The notes under the pieces are model-generated. The model did not search any database, was not told the origin of the DNA, and saw only the letters and a program-made list of their open reading frames with translations. From positions 1,412,176 through 1,476,175 of the forward strand of contig NC_043742.1 in NCBI RefSeq assembly GCF_004337985.1: a stretch of DNA of 64,000 nt, given 5' to 3'. The DNA is from Pyricularia pennisetigena (lineage: Eukaryota > Ascomycota > Sordariomycetes > Magnaporthales > Pyriculariaceae). The translations under genes and the position numbers were made by a program. Positions 11,846 to 24,849 of this stretch are shown here, piece by piece (within the stretch, counting starts at the first letter, position 1; every line of letters begins with the position of its first letter).

Positions 11846-14045
11846 TAAATAAAAACAACCCCCAATAACGTATTTGCTTTAAAATATCGCGGCTAATTGG
11901 GCTTAAATAATTCCAAAAGTAAATATTTTTAGCGGAAAATAAAATTATAAATAAACGCCAATTATTATTATTATTAAATTTTTGGGCGCAATATTTCCAA
12001 ATTTTAACCCATAGCATCGCTTTTTTGGTTTCCTGTCGGCCCTATACCCAAAAACAGGGTTAAACCCTGTAAAGGCGCCGGTAATTGTTTATTGTAAAAT
12101 TTGCATATATAACCCAAAGCTAAATTATTTTGGCCCTGTTTATCGACACGTTTTAAAATATTTATATATTACTTTATATTATTAATAAATACCCTATATT
12201 ACAAATAAAAACATCCGGTGGAAATTAACGGAGGTAAATTACACCCATTTTTTAATTCTTACCAATAGGATTTAATACCGGGTAACCCGTTTTTATACAA
12301 TTAATATTTTACGGAAAGTAATATTTATTTATTATTTTTCCAGCGATTTGCAAATACCTCATTAACGGGTTCGTTTTTATTACGTTACGTTATCGCTCCG
12401 TTTGTATTTGCGGAGGAACAATTATTTTAAAAGGTTTTATTACGGTTGTAGGTTTTATTAACAGGCAAATACATTGAAAATGGGGTCGTTTTATTTAATA
12501 TTTCGCCTTTTTTAACCCTACCGCGATACACACGCTCGGAAAATATTTAACACATATTGGTAATCCATATTCGGGGCCGAAAATAAAATTAAAATTGGTT
12601 AATTATGATTTTAACCGTAAAAAACGGGGATAAAAATCTTTAATTTTTTAATTGGCGTTTTTGGGTTTTCGAAAACCAATTAAATCGAAAAACTGGGTTA
12701 ATTAACAATATTATACGGGTTTTTAAAAAATGATTTTGTTTAATAATAACCGTTAACCCGGTAAATATTATTAAATTCCTATTTATACTCGAGTTAAATT
12801 TTATTAAATAAAATGCAATAATATACCGAAAAAACCTATCCAATAAATTTTATTTAACGTAAATTATATTTATTAACCGTTTATAGGAACCGGGGAAAAT
12901 TTAGCGGTTTAATAATTTCGTATTAAAATAAAACGAAAAAAGCGACGAAAAAAAGGTTATTTTGCTGGATAACGGATTATTTAAATTTCGGGCGTTTAAA
13001 ATATGTAAATCCCGCATTATAATTTTCAAAATACTTATTACTAATATTATTTATTATATATATAATGGACGCGTTTTATTGGGAAAACAGCGTAAAACCG
13101 GGGGAATTCGATTAATTATACCGGATAATAATGGTTATACCCGCAAACCAAAATAAGTTTAATTATAAGATTTATTCCGGGGTTCGTCAAATTTTACGTT
13201 CTAAATTGGGAAATAAACGAACGGATATTAATAGGATATAAATGTATAAAGCGCTGTTGTTAATATTACCGAAAAATAAAATCGCTGCGGTGGAATCGGT
13301 AAAATAATTTTTGAAATTTCCAGGTATTTTAACGTATTTTTTATTGGTGGTTCCCCGGTTTACATTTTTAAAACAAATACAATTTACCGCAAAAACCTCC
13401 TAATATAATTACAATCGCAGGAAGATTTTCCTAAATAATATTATTTTATTTTATTTATTTGGTATATCCTTTTATCCGGGAGGTTTTTTGTAATTATATT
13501 AAATTTTTTTCCCAAAATTGCATTAATCCGTCACCGAAAAATATAGGGCAAATTAGCTCCAATAAAACAGTTAAACAAATATATTATTATATAATTATAC
13601 GTAATTAAACCTCGGTGGGGTGATTTTTTTATTTTATTTACCTGGTTTTAAAAATTGATGGTGGAGTTTTTAATCGCCTTTTTTATTATATTAAATCCGG
13701 GATTGACAGCGGTTAAAATGCAGGTGGTATTTTGGACGAAAGCCCCAATTAAAAAAGCGGTGTGACGAGGTTTTAGCACATAAGAGACTTAGGACAGCTT
13801 AATACTGATTTGGTAAGATTGTCAAAAAATTGCCTGCCCAGTTTAAGCGAAAAGCCTGTTTTGGCTGCATATGGTCGCCTACCGGTCACAAAAATATTAC
13901 CTATCCTGTAAGCCTGACTAACCTCCCAAAATGTTTGAACCGCTGGTGGATTGCAACGATTTCATCAGGATCCCATGGCTTCTGATAAATAATCGGTGCA
14001 AACGGTACCGGAAAATAACGAATTTAGGTTTATTAAAAAGTATCG
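11846..14045. other. No gene identified
   Basis: Mostly AT-rich unassigned DNA. The part 13700-14000 is visibly less AT-rich than its surroundings, but I recognise no domain there on either strand. Confidence 0.35.
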
Positions 14046-14569
14046 CTAACAATCTGGTGAAGTTAAACAACTGTTTTTTCCTACTTTATTACAAATATTT
14101 TTAATATTTTGCTCCTATTAGGAATGCCTTTGGAAAGCAGCCAGTAAGACAAAGAATTCGGCTTCGTTATAACTGGAAGGATTACCGATACAACGCCGCA
14201 ATTTTAAATAAATTAAAATAAATTTAATTTAAATTAATTCTTTTAACTTTTTCACTTATAATAATTATTATTACCTTCCTGTACCTATTATATAGGATAT
14301 ATATGCGCCAATATCGAAAATGTCCTAAAGGGGATTGCCTATGGGAAGGGACGGAAAATGGGAAAAAAAAGAAACGTCACGTTTGGAACATTTACAGGAT
14401 ATGGGCGGCTTAAAACAAATATTTTAATATAGGGGGAAAGTGTCCTATATATGGCGCAATATTTGCGCGATACGACTATATAATTCGTTATTAGAGAAAA
14501 AAATACGGCGGATAAAGGGAAATTCTAATTAACCAGATTATAATTTACGCTGTCAGTTTGGCTGGGCCT

Positions 14570-14865
14570 GGGGAAATTATTAAACGTATTTTTTTCATGC
14601 AGGAAAGGCGCAAATCGACGTTTGCGAACAGGAAATAATGTGGTAAAAGCATGGAAAAGGGCGTTGTAACTGCCCTCACATGCTTTTATCTCTCCCACAA
14701 TATATAATTATATATTTTTAAAAGCACCATATACAGTTTAATATATGGTGTACTATTAGCCAGCCAGTCGGAATAGCGCTACCCCTTATGCAGGAGGCCG
14801 TCCTTTCCCGGAACTAGTAGCTTTTGGGCGGGTTTTTTTGCGAAGCGATAGGGGGTAATACAGCG
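14570..14865 (+). repeat. Dispersed repeat, copy A (partner 36241-36435)
   Basis: Direct copy of a segment at 36241-36435. Shared words at matching spacing are TATTTTTTTCATGC, GGAAAGGCGCAAATCGA, CCAGTCGGAATAGC and the GC-rich tail with GGAGCTAGTA/GGAACTAGTA and GCGA.GGGGGT. Other parts of the window carry similar GCAGGAGGCC words (for example 21003, 17770, 22705), so the family may be larger. Copy A carries an extra 100 bp (14646-14745) that copy B lacks. Confidence 0.7.
14646..14745. mobile_element. 100-bp insertion with hairpin arms inside repeat copy A
   Basis: Absent from copy B at 36.3 kb. It contains nested inverted repeats: AAAAGCATG / CATGCTTTT with AGGGC / GCCCT inside, then ACCATAT / ATATGGT near the right edge. 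It is bounded by TGGTA on the left and TGGTG on the right, which could be a target duplication. The size and palindromic structure suggest a small MITE-like insertion, but only one copy was seen. Confidence 0.4.
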
Positions 14866-17800
14866 CATTAACCGATTCTTCGTCAGCTAGCTTATAGGCG
14901 CATAGCTTTTGCAGTGTTGCTTTTTAATTGCATTATGTGGCCATTCCAGCCCGTTTTCAACCACAAATTACCGCGCCAGCTTTTGGCTGTATAATTATAT
15001 GGAAAGCTAACCTTATGCATTTTAAAGCTTTTTCGTAATCGTATAAGCGATGCCCACCAAAACCATTGTTTGTAGGATATAATAGTAGGAGGGTAGCAGG
15101 CCCTTTATATAAACCTAATAATTTCTGGGAATGCAACCGTAGGTTTCCGACATACCTGATAAGCAAGCATTTTGGTTAATGGCCCGCAACAGAGCATTTT
15201 CCTTAGCCTTTGCATATAAGGGGCCTTTTGCATAATCGCAGCATATTTAGTTAGGGAAGAATAATTTTCATTTTAATGATAGCGCGCTGTTTGGGCTGTG
15301 AACGATCGATAAAGTGCAACTGTCTCCCCTTTAGCACTGTTTTTAATCGCTGTTTGGCCTTACCCTAACGTGGTTTTTGCTGGGTATTGATATGGTTAAC
15401 GTGGTTTACCTCCACATTTACGAAAATAAGGGTAATTAATAATAACGAGCAACCCTATAAGGACTTTAATAATATTTTGCAAAATTTAAACAGTAAATAC
15501 GGTTAGGGTGAAGCTTTTAAGGTTTTTATATAAAAACCCCATTATATTAATTAACTAATATTTATTTGTTATTTTTTCCTCTGGGTATCGCATTAAACAA
15601 AAATTAAAATTTTTTTCACATTATGTATATAAAGTTTCGATAGGAGTAACAAAAATCAAATAATTAGGTGTAAAAATGCAAACACATCTTACACAAATCT
15701 CCGGCACGTTTTGGTAGGCGGTTGCTGTTCTACCATTTAAGATGGATTCGATTGTAAATTGTTTAGGAAGCAATATTTCCCGTTAATCCCTTAGATCGTA
15801 CAACCTCGGTGTGCAAAAGCTTTTATTGGAGCTGTGCTTCGTTTTTAAAGGGAATTCCCCCTTTAATCTGCGTTTGGCATCGTTACGAACATGCACTATT
15901 ATCCGTACCACTCGCTTATAAAGTTTTTGGGATATTATACACTGCTTATCCAGGTACAAATTTGGAAGGCACCATTTGGGTTATAAACTGCTATAAGAAT
16001 GGCGGGTTTGGACGACGTCCCAATAATTAGGAAAATAATATAAACACAAGCAGCAGGTTGGTTTGCAATTGCCAATATATTTGTAACCATTTTAAAATTT
16101 TTGACGATTTTTAATACTGCTTCTAATTAGAGCAAAATGCATTTAAATTTTGGTATAAATAATGGGGTTTAATGCAGGCGTCGTACATTTGTTGGGTTAA
16201 TCGATGTAAACTTCTTTATAAAAGCTTTAAGCTAATAATGGAACCGCTCCGTCAGCTAAGGGCCTGTTGCATAATCAGCAGCATGCTAGGCAAGGAAGCG
16301 ATATTTACTACCAGGTATTTTGAAAACCTGTAATTGGTGGCCCGTACCCAGCCAAATGCGATGCGGGAGGCTTTATACCCTCCTATTATCTAATTTAACA
16401 GCCTTACCAGTAAGCGATCCAATTATAAATTAGCATTTAAAATGCAAAAAACTTTCCACCAGCTGTTAATAAGGTTAGGATCGAAACATTTGCAAAACTG
16501 TATGGGATACAAGATTCCAAGATTCGTATTTTTGGAAAATGTTGGGGGCAATTGACCATATTGGGTTTGTTTATGCAATTTTTCAGGTGGTTATAGTACG
16601 TCCATATAGCCTTTTAAATACACAAACCATTTTGCGCCACTTACCCCTACCCCACTCAGAACCGCGTCCATTACGATACAGGAAGCCCTCCATTATTGGG
16701 CACACTATCTATTGCCCAGCAAAATGCGGGTCCGGACGGTATTGTCCGACTTATTGCCACCCGCTGGGCCTGACAGCCACACACCTTTACGTGTGGGAAA
16801 AAACCACGTTAAACAGGGTTTATTGCCGAAATAATTAATTGCGGCACCGTTTTAATAGGGTGAAAACTACGTCGACTTAATTAATCGAATAGGCAGCGAA
16901 AATTTAACTTTCTTTTTCAATACACGGAACGAAAATTTCGCCGCCCAAGCGTAGCAAGAAAACAATTGTGGTGGAACTCGGTTTGTAACGCCATTTAATC
17001 TTTATATATTATTTTCTTTATGGCCGACACTATAATTAACGTAAATTTATAAAAAGTTGTCCCATTACCAAATGCTACCACAAAATGAAATAAATAATTA
17101 AAATTCGTTTCCGAAACGCCGCCCTCCACTATTGGCACATATTTACGTGCCGCTGTTACATCGATTTCACGATTAAACGAAACGGCCGATATTATTTTTA
17201 CGATTAATAAAACGCGGTTTAACGGACACCTTTTTCAAAATTACATATTTATTAGGGTGCCCGCCAATATATTGCTATATATAATAACCAAATTCAAACT
17301 GCGGTGGATTTTTTATCGTATCATTACATTTGCGTACGGTGCGAGGGGACGAAAATTAAAAAACGTTAAAAAGGTTGTTAACCCTAGGAAAATTGGTAAG
17401 GTCGATAAGGTTGCAGGGCGGTATAGGTTAAATCCGCGGATTTGCAGGAATTGGGTAACGAGGGTAAAGGTTTTTTGGCCTTTGTTTCTTTAATTATATA
17501 CGAGGGGCCTTTTTAATTCGGCTTTTAATTACCAAATCCCGTCGCTGCAATATATCGGCGCGGATTTAATTAACGTAATCGGGCGTTCCGAACCAAGCGA
17601 AATTTGATAATATTCGTGTTAAACCGGTTACTTTATCTTGGCGGCCTTCCAAATATCTCTGCCTGCAAATAGCTAATACATTCCCGAAAATAATTTTAAT
17701 CCATCGTCGACAAATTAGCATTACTATCCACACGTTTCCCAGACCTTAAGGTATAAATGGGCGGCAGGCCGCCTCCTGCATGGTATTGTGGTATAAAATA

Positions 17801-18225
17801 TAATATTATCCCCATTATCGTTAATTACGTGTAACCGGAGACTTTAATCCGTTCACACTACGGAGGGTGGCTTCTGCATAAGTGCAGGAAATTAAGGATG
17901 GGAAATCCCTTTTGCAGTTAACAGCTTAACGTAATTGCATCATCCTCTCCTAATTATATTTAGTAATATTTAAAAAATTATTATTCCCATTTACCTTATA
18001 TTTTGCATATTAACTCGGATAGGTGGCAAATTTTGGAGGTTATTTTATTTCGATTAAATGCTTTCCCTAATTCCTTTCGACATTTGGATTTACAAACATA
18101 AACTTCCATTTCTCCTTTATTCCTTTAACCTGGAAACATTTTCTTTTTTCTCATTTTGTGCTACCCTTTACATTCGTATTTTGTAAGCACTATTAGCGAA
18201 ATTTTTCAATATACGTTAATAAAAT
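14866..18225. other. No gene identified; short internal repeat
   Basis: A 45-50 bp word around GGGCCTTTTGCATAATCGCAGC at about 15220-15270 recurs near 16260-16310 (GGGCCTGTTGCATAATCAGCAGC) in the same orientation, with following AGGGAAG/AGGAAG. Plus frames 15809-16030, 16539-16838 and 17257-17493 and minus frame 15166-14957 are open for 60-99 codons, but I recognise none of them. Confidence 0.4.
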
Positions 18226-18235
18226 TAAAACTCCA

Positions 18236-20269
18236 AACATAATTGGTATTTACGGCCTTCCAGGAGCCGGCAAAACAACCCTATTATCTTAATTCCGCCA
18301 AACGAAAAAAACATGGTTTGGGGAGTACGACTATTATAAAAGCTCTAAAATTATTAATTCTGTTATGGACGGCGGTCTAACTGCCTCTAAAAAGCTGGCG
18401 CATGCAAATAAACAGCGCCACCGGGCTACGGCTGTCCGACAGATTGGCAGGGATACCTATAACAACGGCAAAAACGCCCTGGTGGCCGGCCATTTCATCC
18501 TACCCAACGATAATTTTAACGGGGGTTTGCAAAAGGTGTACACTAAAGCCGACCTGGAAACATTTACGCATATCGTTTATCTCAAAACCCCCGCAAAAAA
18601 CATTTGCAAGCAATACGCTGCTAATATGCAGCGGAAACGAGCATTATTCCCAATTAAGGAGGTGAACAAGTGGCAGGATATCGAAATTAAAAGGCTGTTT
18701 CACCTTTATTTAAACAAAGGTATCGTTTTCGCGACTATTAATAAAGGGAAAGAAACAACGATGTAACGCGTTGCAAACCTGTGCTTATTCTGGAATTTAA
18801 ACGAGCAGCAAAATTCAGATTTTGCGGTATCCATAGCCAGTAAAATTTTCAACAGCACCCAATTTAAACTGTGTAGCAATATCCTGGTGTTTAATACGGA
18901 TCGGACACTTGCCCCTCAAAATTTTGGAACGTTTTTCGTAAAAAAAGGCCTCATTAATGGCCACTTAAAACAACCAAAAAGGACGAAAGATATTTTTAAA
19001 ACGGTTTTCGGCGGCCCGTTAAATTATACCCACCGTGCTTTCCAGCAAATTTCGGTGCTTCTGGAAAGCTTCGAATACTTTAACGAAACGTATAATTCCA
19101 TTTACGAAACCGTATCCAACCAAATCACCATTTATCCGGAAATGGCCATTATTTTATTACAGGTTACCCGAAATCCGCGGGTAATTCCGTTGGTAATAAC
19201 AAATGGCGTCCGCCGGGTTTGGGAAATGGCGCTCCAACGAATAAAACTCCAGGGGATTCCTATTTTTGGTGGCGGCCAAATTAGGGACCAGTACGTCGTA
19301 ATACCCCAAACCAAAACGACAATCGTGGCATGGTTTACCATTGTTAAAACTGGGGATTATCGCCGCGACGTTACGGTATATGGGGATAACCTTTTAAATA
19401 TCCCCATAATGGCTTAGATTGGCCGCGCCTTCGTAATTGTCGGGAATAAAAAAACCCGGAATAACACGATGGATTTAAAGCTAAAAAAAGCCATCCGCTC
19501 CGAAATCTTCGGGAAAACCCATAATAAAAATTTTAAAACCATAATTAAATAAATATTTTTACCATCGAATATAACCCCACGTCCAGGGTTACCGATTGCG
19601 GAATTGCAATATCCAATGGAGGACGTATTTGTTAATATCGCGCCGTCGACGGCAGCCAAACTCCTAGCTTCACCCATGCGGGACGCCTTAATCGCCGGCC
19701 CAGTTTTACAAAAAACGTATACTTAAACCGGACGATTTTTGGCGACGCAGGTTATCGCCCAGGTAATTGGCCTAAAGGAGCATATTATTCCGCACGTATA
19801 AGGTTAAAATACCATTGGATATCGGCTTAAAACCGAAAAACGAATATTGATCGTGGTTATAATACGTGGCGGCGAATTTATGGTTAGGGGCGTATACCAA
19901 ACTTTTCTTTTGGCGATGTTTGCATTCGCCAAATACCCGTATAAATTTGCTACGAAAAACGTTGTGGATATGGAAAGCATTTTGTTAATCGATTCAATTA
20001 TTAATATAAATAAATGTATGATTAATTTCGTCGAGCATATCCGAGCTATAAATTCCAAAACCAAGATTTTGCTCGTTGCAGGTGTGGTTCAGGTTGGTGC
20101 GATCGAGCTTAAGGTGGATGGAATTTCTACAGGGGGTAATTTTCGGCGGAAATTAGGGTGGTATGGAAACGTGTGCATTATGGCGTTACGGGTATTTGAA
20201 AATAAATACACTGGTGCAAAAGGTACTAATATAGGGAACCGATTGTTTAACACCACGCATTGGCACTAA
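18236..20269 (+). pseudogene. P-loop kinase / HAD hydrolase / uracil phosphoribosyltransferase-like fusion, pseudogene
   Basis: One plus-strand frame of about 675 codons encodes three domains in order. First, a P-loop NTPase: Walker A GIYGLPGAGKTT at 18245-18280, then VAGHFILPND (18480-18510) and FTHIVYLKTPA. Second, an HAD-type hydrolase from about 18885: motif I VFNTDRTLAP (normally D-x-D, here N-x-D), VITNGVRRVW (19192-19221), and GDNLLN as motif III/IV. Third, a UPRTase-like domain from about 19560: SPMRDALIAGP, RGGEFMVRGV, ILLIDSIIN for the PRPP loop, VVAGVVQ, and the ending TGxGNRLFNTTH typical of the family. Seven stops break the frame (18290, 18764, 19415, 19550, 19724, 19799, 19805) with no frameshift. 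I recall proteins of this architecture in many Pezizomycotina genomes; their function is not established to my knowledge. The natural stop is at 20267-20269. The start codon is not identifiable. Confidence 0.85.
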
Positions 20270-21420
20270 GAGGGTATTGGGGAAACTATTGCTTTTCAGT
20301 TTTACAACATTGATTTCAATTGGTATGCAGCTTGGAAAAAATGCATATTATAAAATTCTAATTTGCGTTTCCAAATCCTTCGCATGCTTAAATGGGGAAT
20401 AATATGTACAGGCGGTAGTGAACGCCTGTCAATAATTGCACCTTTACAAAACAGATAATATAATTCGATAAATTGACGTTATAGCCCTGCAAATACAATA
20501 TAAGCCATTTTGAGCCATTTATTCCAGTCGGAAGGGGGTTTATCACGTCCATTATTGCGGCGCGCTATTTACGGGGCGGCGAATTGCGGGCGCCAACAGC
20601 GTATGGCGCATGGTAATACGTGGCGAAATAATGCGGAGGTTTACTCCGCATTTTGCCGCCCAAGGTCCTTAAATCAACTTGCGGTCTTGCTCCAAACCGC
20701 AAAAATGGCAAGCCTTTGCATAGCTGAGACAATACGGGGACAAAATTAAATTAATCGCGGGAAAGTATTTCACTTTTTACGATAACTATAAGGAAAATAT
20801 ATAATATAGAAAAAAATCGGTTTTAAGGACAGGTTTGTTTTAGCTTTATTTTGGAGCTTGTTTTAGGAAAACAAAGCCCAAGTTGATAAAGTTATGGCGT
20901 ATTAAATGGGCAACGTTTTAAAGGAATAATCGTAATTTGGTCTATTGGCGGTCAATTTTAATTTTATCCCCATTTGGGAGCCTAGCATGCAGCCACAAAC
21001 TAGCTTCCGAAATGCAGGAGGCCGTTTACGGGTGTCGATTAGTTTAAAATTGTGGGATTTGCCAGAGTTTTGGAAATAACACGTTTAATAGGCAAAATGA
21101 TTTTACATATATCGGGTCCAAAATCCTTTTTTACACCAATTGGCTATACCCATTTGCTTAGGCAATTTTGCAGGTGCTACTTTAACAGGAATATGGATTG
21201 GTAAGTTATTAGGACATCGCAGGTAAATATAACCAATATACCGAATTGCGAATAACCTGGTTCCACAAATCGAAAAAAACTTTAATCGAAATAAGTACGG
21301 CATTTAGAATTCAATAATCAGACCAAAAATATACGAAATAGCTCGGCGGCAGAATTTGTGGATTCGTACATCCTCCACGCAATACCTTACTAACGTAATT
21401 ATAGCGCTTGTCATTAAAAG
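20270..21420. other. No gene identified
   Basis: Probable 3' flank of the fusion pseudogene followed by unassigned sequence. Plus frame 20510-20749 (79 codons, GC-richer than its surroundings) and minus frame 21303-21103 are open but unrecognised. GCAGGAGGCC near 21003 is a word shared with the repeat at 14790. Confidence 0.35.
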
Positions 21421-21423
21421 CCC

Positions 21424-22295
21424 TCAACCCCACTCCCTAGTTTTAACCGCTATAAATAGCTTAAAAACCAAATTAAACTGGCTGACAACATCCTGGTATT
21501 TAAACCGATCCAATAACTCCTTACGTCGCTTCATAACATTAACCACGACGTCGCGCAGGAGCCTGTCGCTGCGGACCGACGTTCGGTAAACCTCCTGCAC
21601 CGTTTCGAAAAAGTTTGGGTAATTCCATCGCTTTTCGGCCTCGGCGCGAAACTTACCCGCCGCTAAAACCTTAAAATCGCCGATTTGCAAATACTCGGCC
21701 AAAACGTAAACGTGGCAGTGCGTAAAAAGGAAAGCTTTGTTAAACAGCGATTCGGCAAAGCTAATGGGCTCCGAATTAGGGTTTTCGGTTGGTAAGCTCG
21801 CTGGTTCGTTTATGGCGATTAATTTGCCTTTTTTTTTCTTTTTTTATCCATTTTGGGCACGAAACGTTTTTCCAAAGGATTATAAACCTCGGGTTTTGTT
21901 GGAAGATCCCCGCGTTCGGCTGTAATATCTTCCGGTTCGACAACTGCAGCGGCAAAAAATTCGAAATTTGTAGGTTTTTTCTTAATTTCGAATCCCCAAG
22001 CTGCGGTTTTGTGCAAAGGTTCATAATCCGTAAAATAGAAAAAATCGATTATAAATTTAATTGCATCTGGGTTATAGTCGGACAGGTTTACGCAAGATGT
22101 GCGGTTCTCCTGGAAAATAGCTCAGCTTTAAACCTTATTAAAGTCTTTTTAATGCACGCGTGCCGTGGACTTACCTGCATATCCGCTTTGAAAACGGTTT
22201 CGAAATATTTCGAACGCGGGTACATAATCGCTTTGTGGATATAATAGGTATCGTGGCCGCAAACGATAATTATATCGGAATAATTTCCACTAATG
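21424..22295 (-). pseudogene. BTB/POZ-domain protein pseudogene
   Basis: Minus-strand gene relic of the fungal BTB class (protein-protein interaction; often substrate adaptors). The N-terminal BTB signature SDIIIVCGHDTYYIHKAIM, then SKYFETVF, lies at about 22285-22180. A GT...AG intron follows (22174-22110, donor GTAAGT, branch-like GCTGAG, acceptor CCAG), then exon 2 NRTSCVNLSDYNPDA. The C-terminal half of the domain reads HCHVYVLAEYLQIGDFKVLA and VYRTSVRSDRLLRDVVV, ending with a stop at 21424-21426. Between them is a lysine-rich linker (KMDKKRKKK, about 21840). Two changes of frame are needed, one near AATTTAAATTTATAA (about 22045) and one in the A/T homopolymer at 21825-21842, plus at least one stop. 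This gene has indels as well as RIP-like changes, unlike its neighbours. The start codon is not clear. Confidence 0.8.
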
Positions 22296-24845
22296 CGAAA
22301 ATTTGAATGGTAAAATCATTATTAGTTCGTTTTACGATTTAATGCTATCGTTTTGCTAACGCACCTTTTCAACGAATCCTTTAAGGCCTGTTTTGGCGAT
22401 ATATTCATCTCGAGCGTGGCTTATTCACCCGTTAAAATTGTGAGCATTGTTAAACATTTGACCTTGTTAACGACAAGTTTGAAAGCCAGGTGGAGGATTT
22501 ATCGGCAAACTGCGGTTACCAAAATACAGCCATATACCCTCCTTATTAACGGGTTAGGTAGCAGCGTTGGTTTTATGGTCAAATTAGAAGTATAAGGACC
22601 CAGATCCTTGCCCGGCCCCGAAAAGTCCAATTGTTATTATGCGAGGTCGACCCCGCCATTTGCCGCCCTAGCCCACGAATCGGATTGCGTTTTTGCTCCA
22701 TACCACAAATTGAAGGGCCTCCTGCATAATTAAACAAATTTGTTTGTTTAATAGGCTGTATATACTGCCCACTATTTGGTGTTTACGTTGGACGTTTAGC
22801 ACCTTTTTTTCTTTTTAAGCGGTTTAAGGTCTAAAAGCACTAGGTTGGAGAAGGTGCCCATTGCGTGACCTTCCCCATTACCTCAATTATTTTAAAAAAA
22901 CGCGCGTCGTGTTGGGTTTTAATGCGGAGTCCAACGGAACCAGGTTTATTTTAACGCTTTTGCGCGTTATTTTGCCTTTCGCAACCGCTTTTTCAGCCCT
23001 TAACATCTCCCGCCAAACGCGATTCCTGTAAAAAATAAACAAAATGCGCAATATAGCGATAAATTTTCCAAATATCGCACACGGGCGTCAGTTAAAACTG
23101 GTGGAATTGCTTAATCCGGGAAAATACTACCCGGTCCTCGAAACGCTGTCTTCGCACCTTACTATAGTGGATTTTTTGGCATTGTATCGGGCATAAAAAG
23201 CATTTTTGGGCTCCAAACCTGTATCCTAAGGAAAATCACCAACATTAATATTGGCCTAAAGGTTTTCGTGGATAATTTTATTATATTTCGAACCCTGTTT
23301 GGAATTGCAACGCATTAGTGTTAGGAATATTCGCATTTAACTTTTTTGAATTGGGCCGTTAGGGCGTCCGATATTTAAATATGTTTGTATAAAATGGCGA
23401 TAATACCGATCGGTTTACGGGGTATATTGGAAAAACTGAGAAATATTAGAATAAAAACCCGGGTGGTAATACGGTAAAAAGACAGGAACCCATATGTTTA
23501 TTATCGAACGAACGGGTATACTGTGCGAACAATCCTTACGACTTCGAACACAACGGCGTGTGTTAACTTTATTATATGGAGTAAAATATATTCGATATTT
23601 CCCCGATAAAGCCTTATTAACCATTAATTTTACCCTTTAAAACCTATGGATAATTAATTCGGTTCAATTTTAAGGGAGTTTTTTTATTAAAGCTGGATAA
23701 TTCGGGATATTATATGGGCCGATATTTTTAACGTTGCCAAAATCGACAACCTTCGGCGCGTTAATAATAACCGTGCATTGGTAATCCCATTGGAAATTAA
23801 TACCGTTTAATAGCCATCGAAACCAGTTTTCGTGATTAAATATGCACAATTTCGTATTTCCAACCAAAATTTACGTCAGCCAGGGATTTTCCCAAACAAG
23901 ACCCGGCCACTGTTTCCAATTCGTTAATTTATTTAAAATCTGGGTATAAGGGGTACCTTTATAATAATTAGGGCGGATAAACTCGAATCGCCCGTTTTAG
24001 GCTATAAATATTATATTGCCAACCGTAAATGGGATAGTTATATGGGTCCAAAATTACAGCGTTGGGCCTGGTTTTAATTGTACGAAATGGAGCCGGAGAA
24101 CCGTCCATCGCGTTTTAATTTTTTAAGTGCAATAACGCCCCTTTTATCCGATTTACATGCGTTTGAAAAACCGTGAAACTGGGATTACGCCGACGATCAA
24201 ATACCAAAATGGTATAAAATAACGGAGTTAAATATGGAATAAATTTCGCTGTAAATATTAAATGGGAAGGTTACAGGTTTTATATAATAAAGCATTAAAA
24301 ATACCGATAGTTTCGATTCCTGCGCGTTTCCAGTTTTTGCCAAATGTTATATATATGTTGACAGGGTTGCCACACAGCCGAACGAAAGTTGAAAATGCCT
24401 AAAAAGCTTAACAAAGTAATAAGGAGTTCGTACGAATATTGTCTGCCAGCTCGATAGCGTTTTTTATTTAAATCAAGTTGCAAAAAAAATAAATCCAACC
24501 AATAGGATAAAATGTAAATGGAACGCTTATATAATTAAAATTATCGACCCATTTTCTTCTTTACCAAACTTAATTACAAAATAACCAAAAGAAATTAAAA
24601 AGGGGTGTGCGTGTCCCCTTTCCCTTAAACAGCCTTTATATTTGTTTATTTTTATTTGCAGTTTTTTCCATTATCCAGCACAAAAAGTTAGGAACAGCAC
24701 CCGACAATCGATTAAATTTGGGAAAGCGTCGCAGCTGTAAAACATTGTTCTTTCGGTTAAATAACCAGGTAATGGGCGTTAATATTAATGTGGATTATCC
24801 TGTTAATTTGAAGGACGTGGGCGACGAGGACAGCCAATAGTTTGT
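22296..24845. other. Unassigned relics, no family recognised
   Basis: Several stretches look protein-like without a known domain. One is plus strand about 23480-24240, broken by many stops, with words such as GPKLQRWAWF and EMEPENRPSRF near 24045-24110. Another is minus strand 24498-24295 (67 codons, aromatic- and leucine-rich, VWQPCQHIYNIWQ). A third is plus strand 24607-24840 (77 codons). None can be assigned. The 3' end of the Tad1-like LINE is expected near the right edge of this stretch. Confidence 0.35.
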
Positions 24846-24849
24846 TAAT

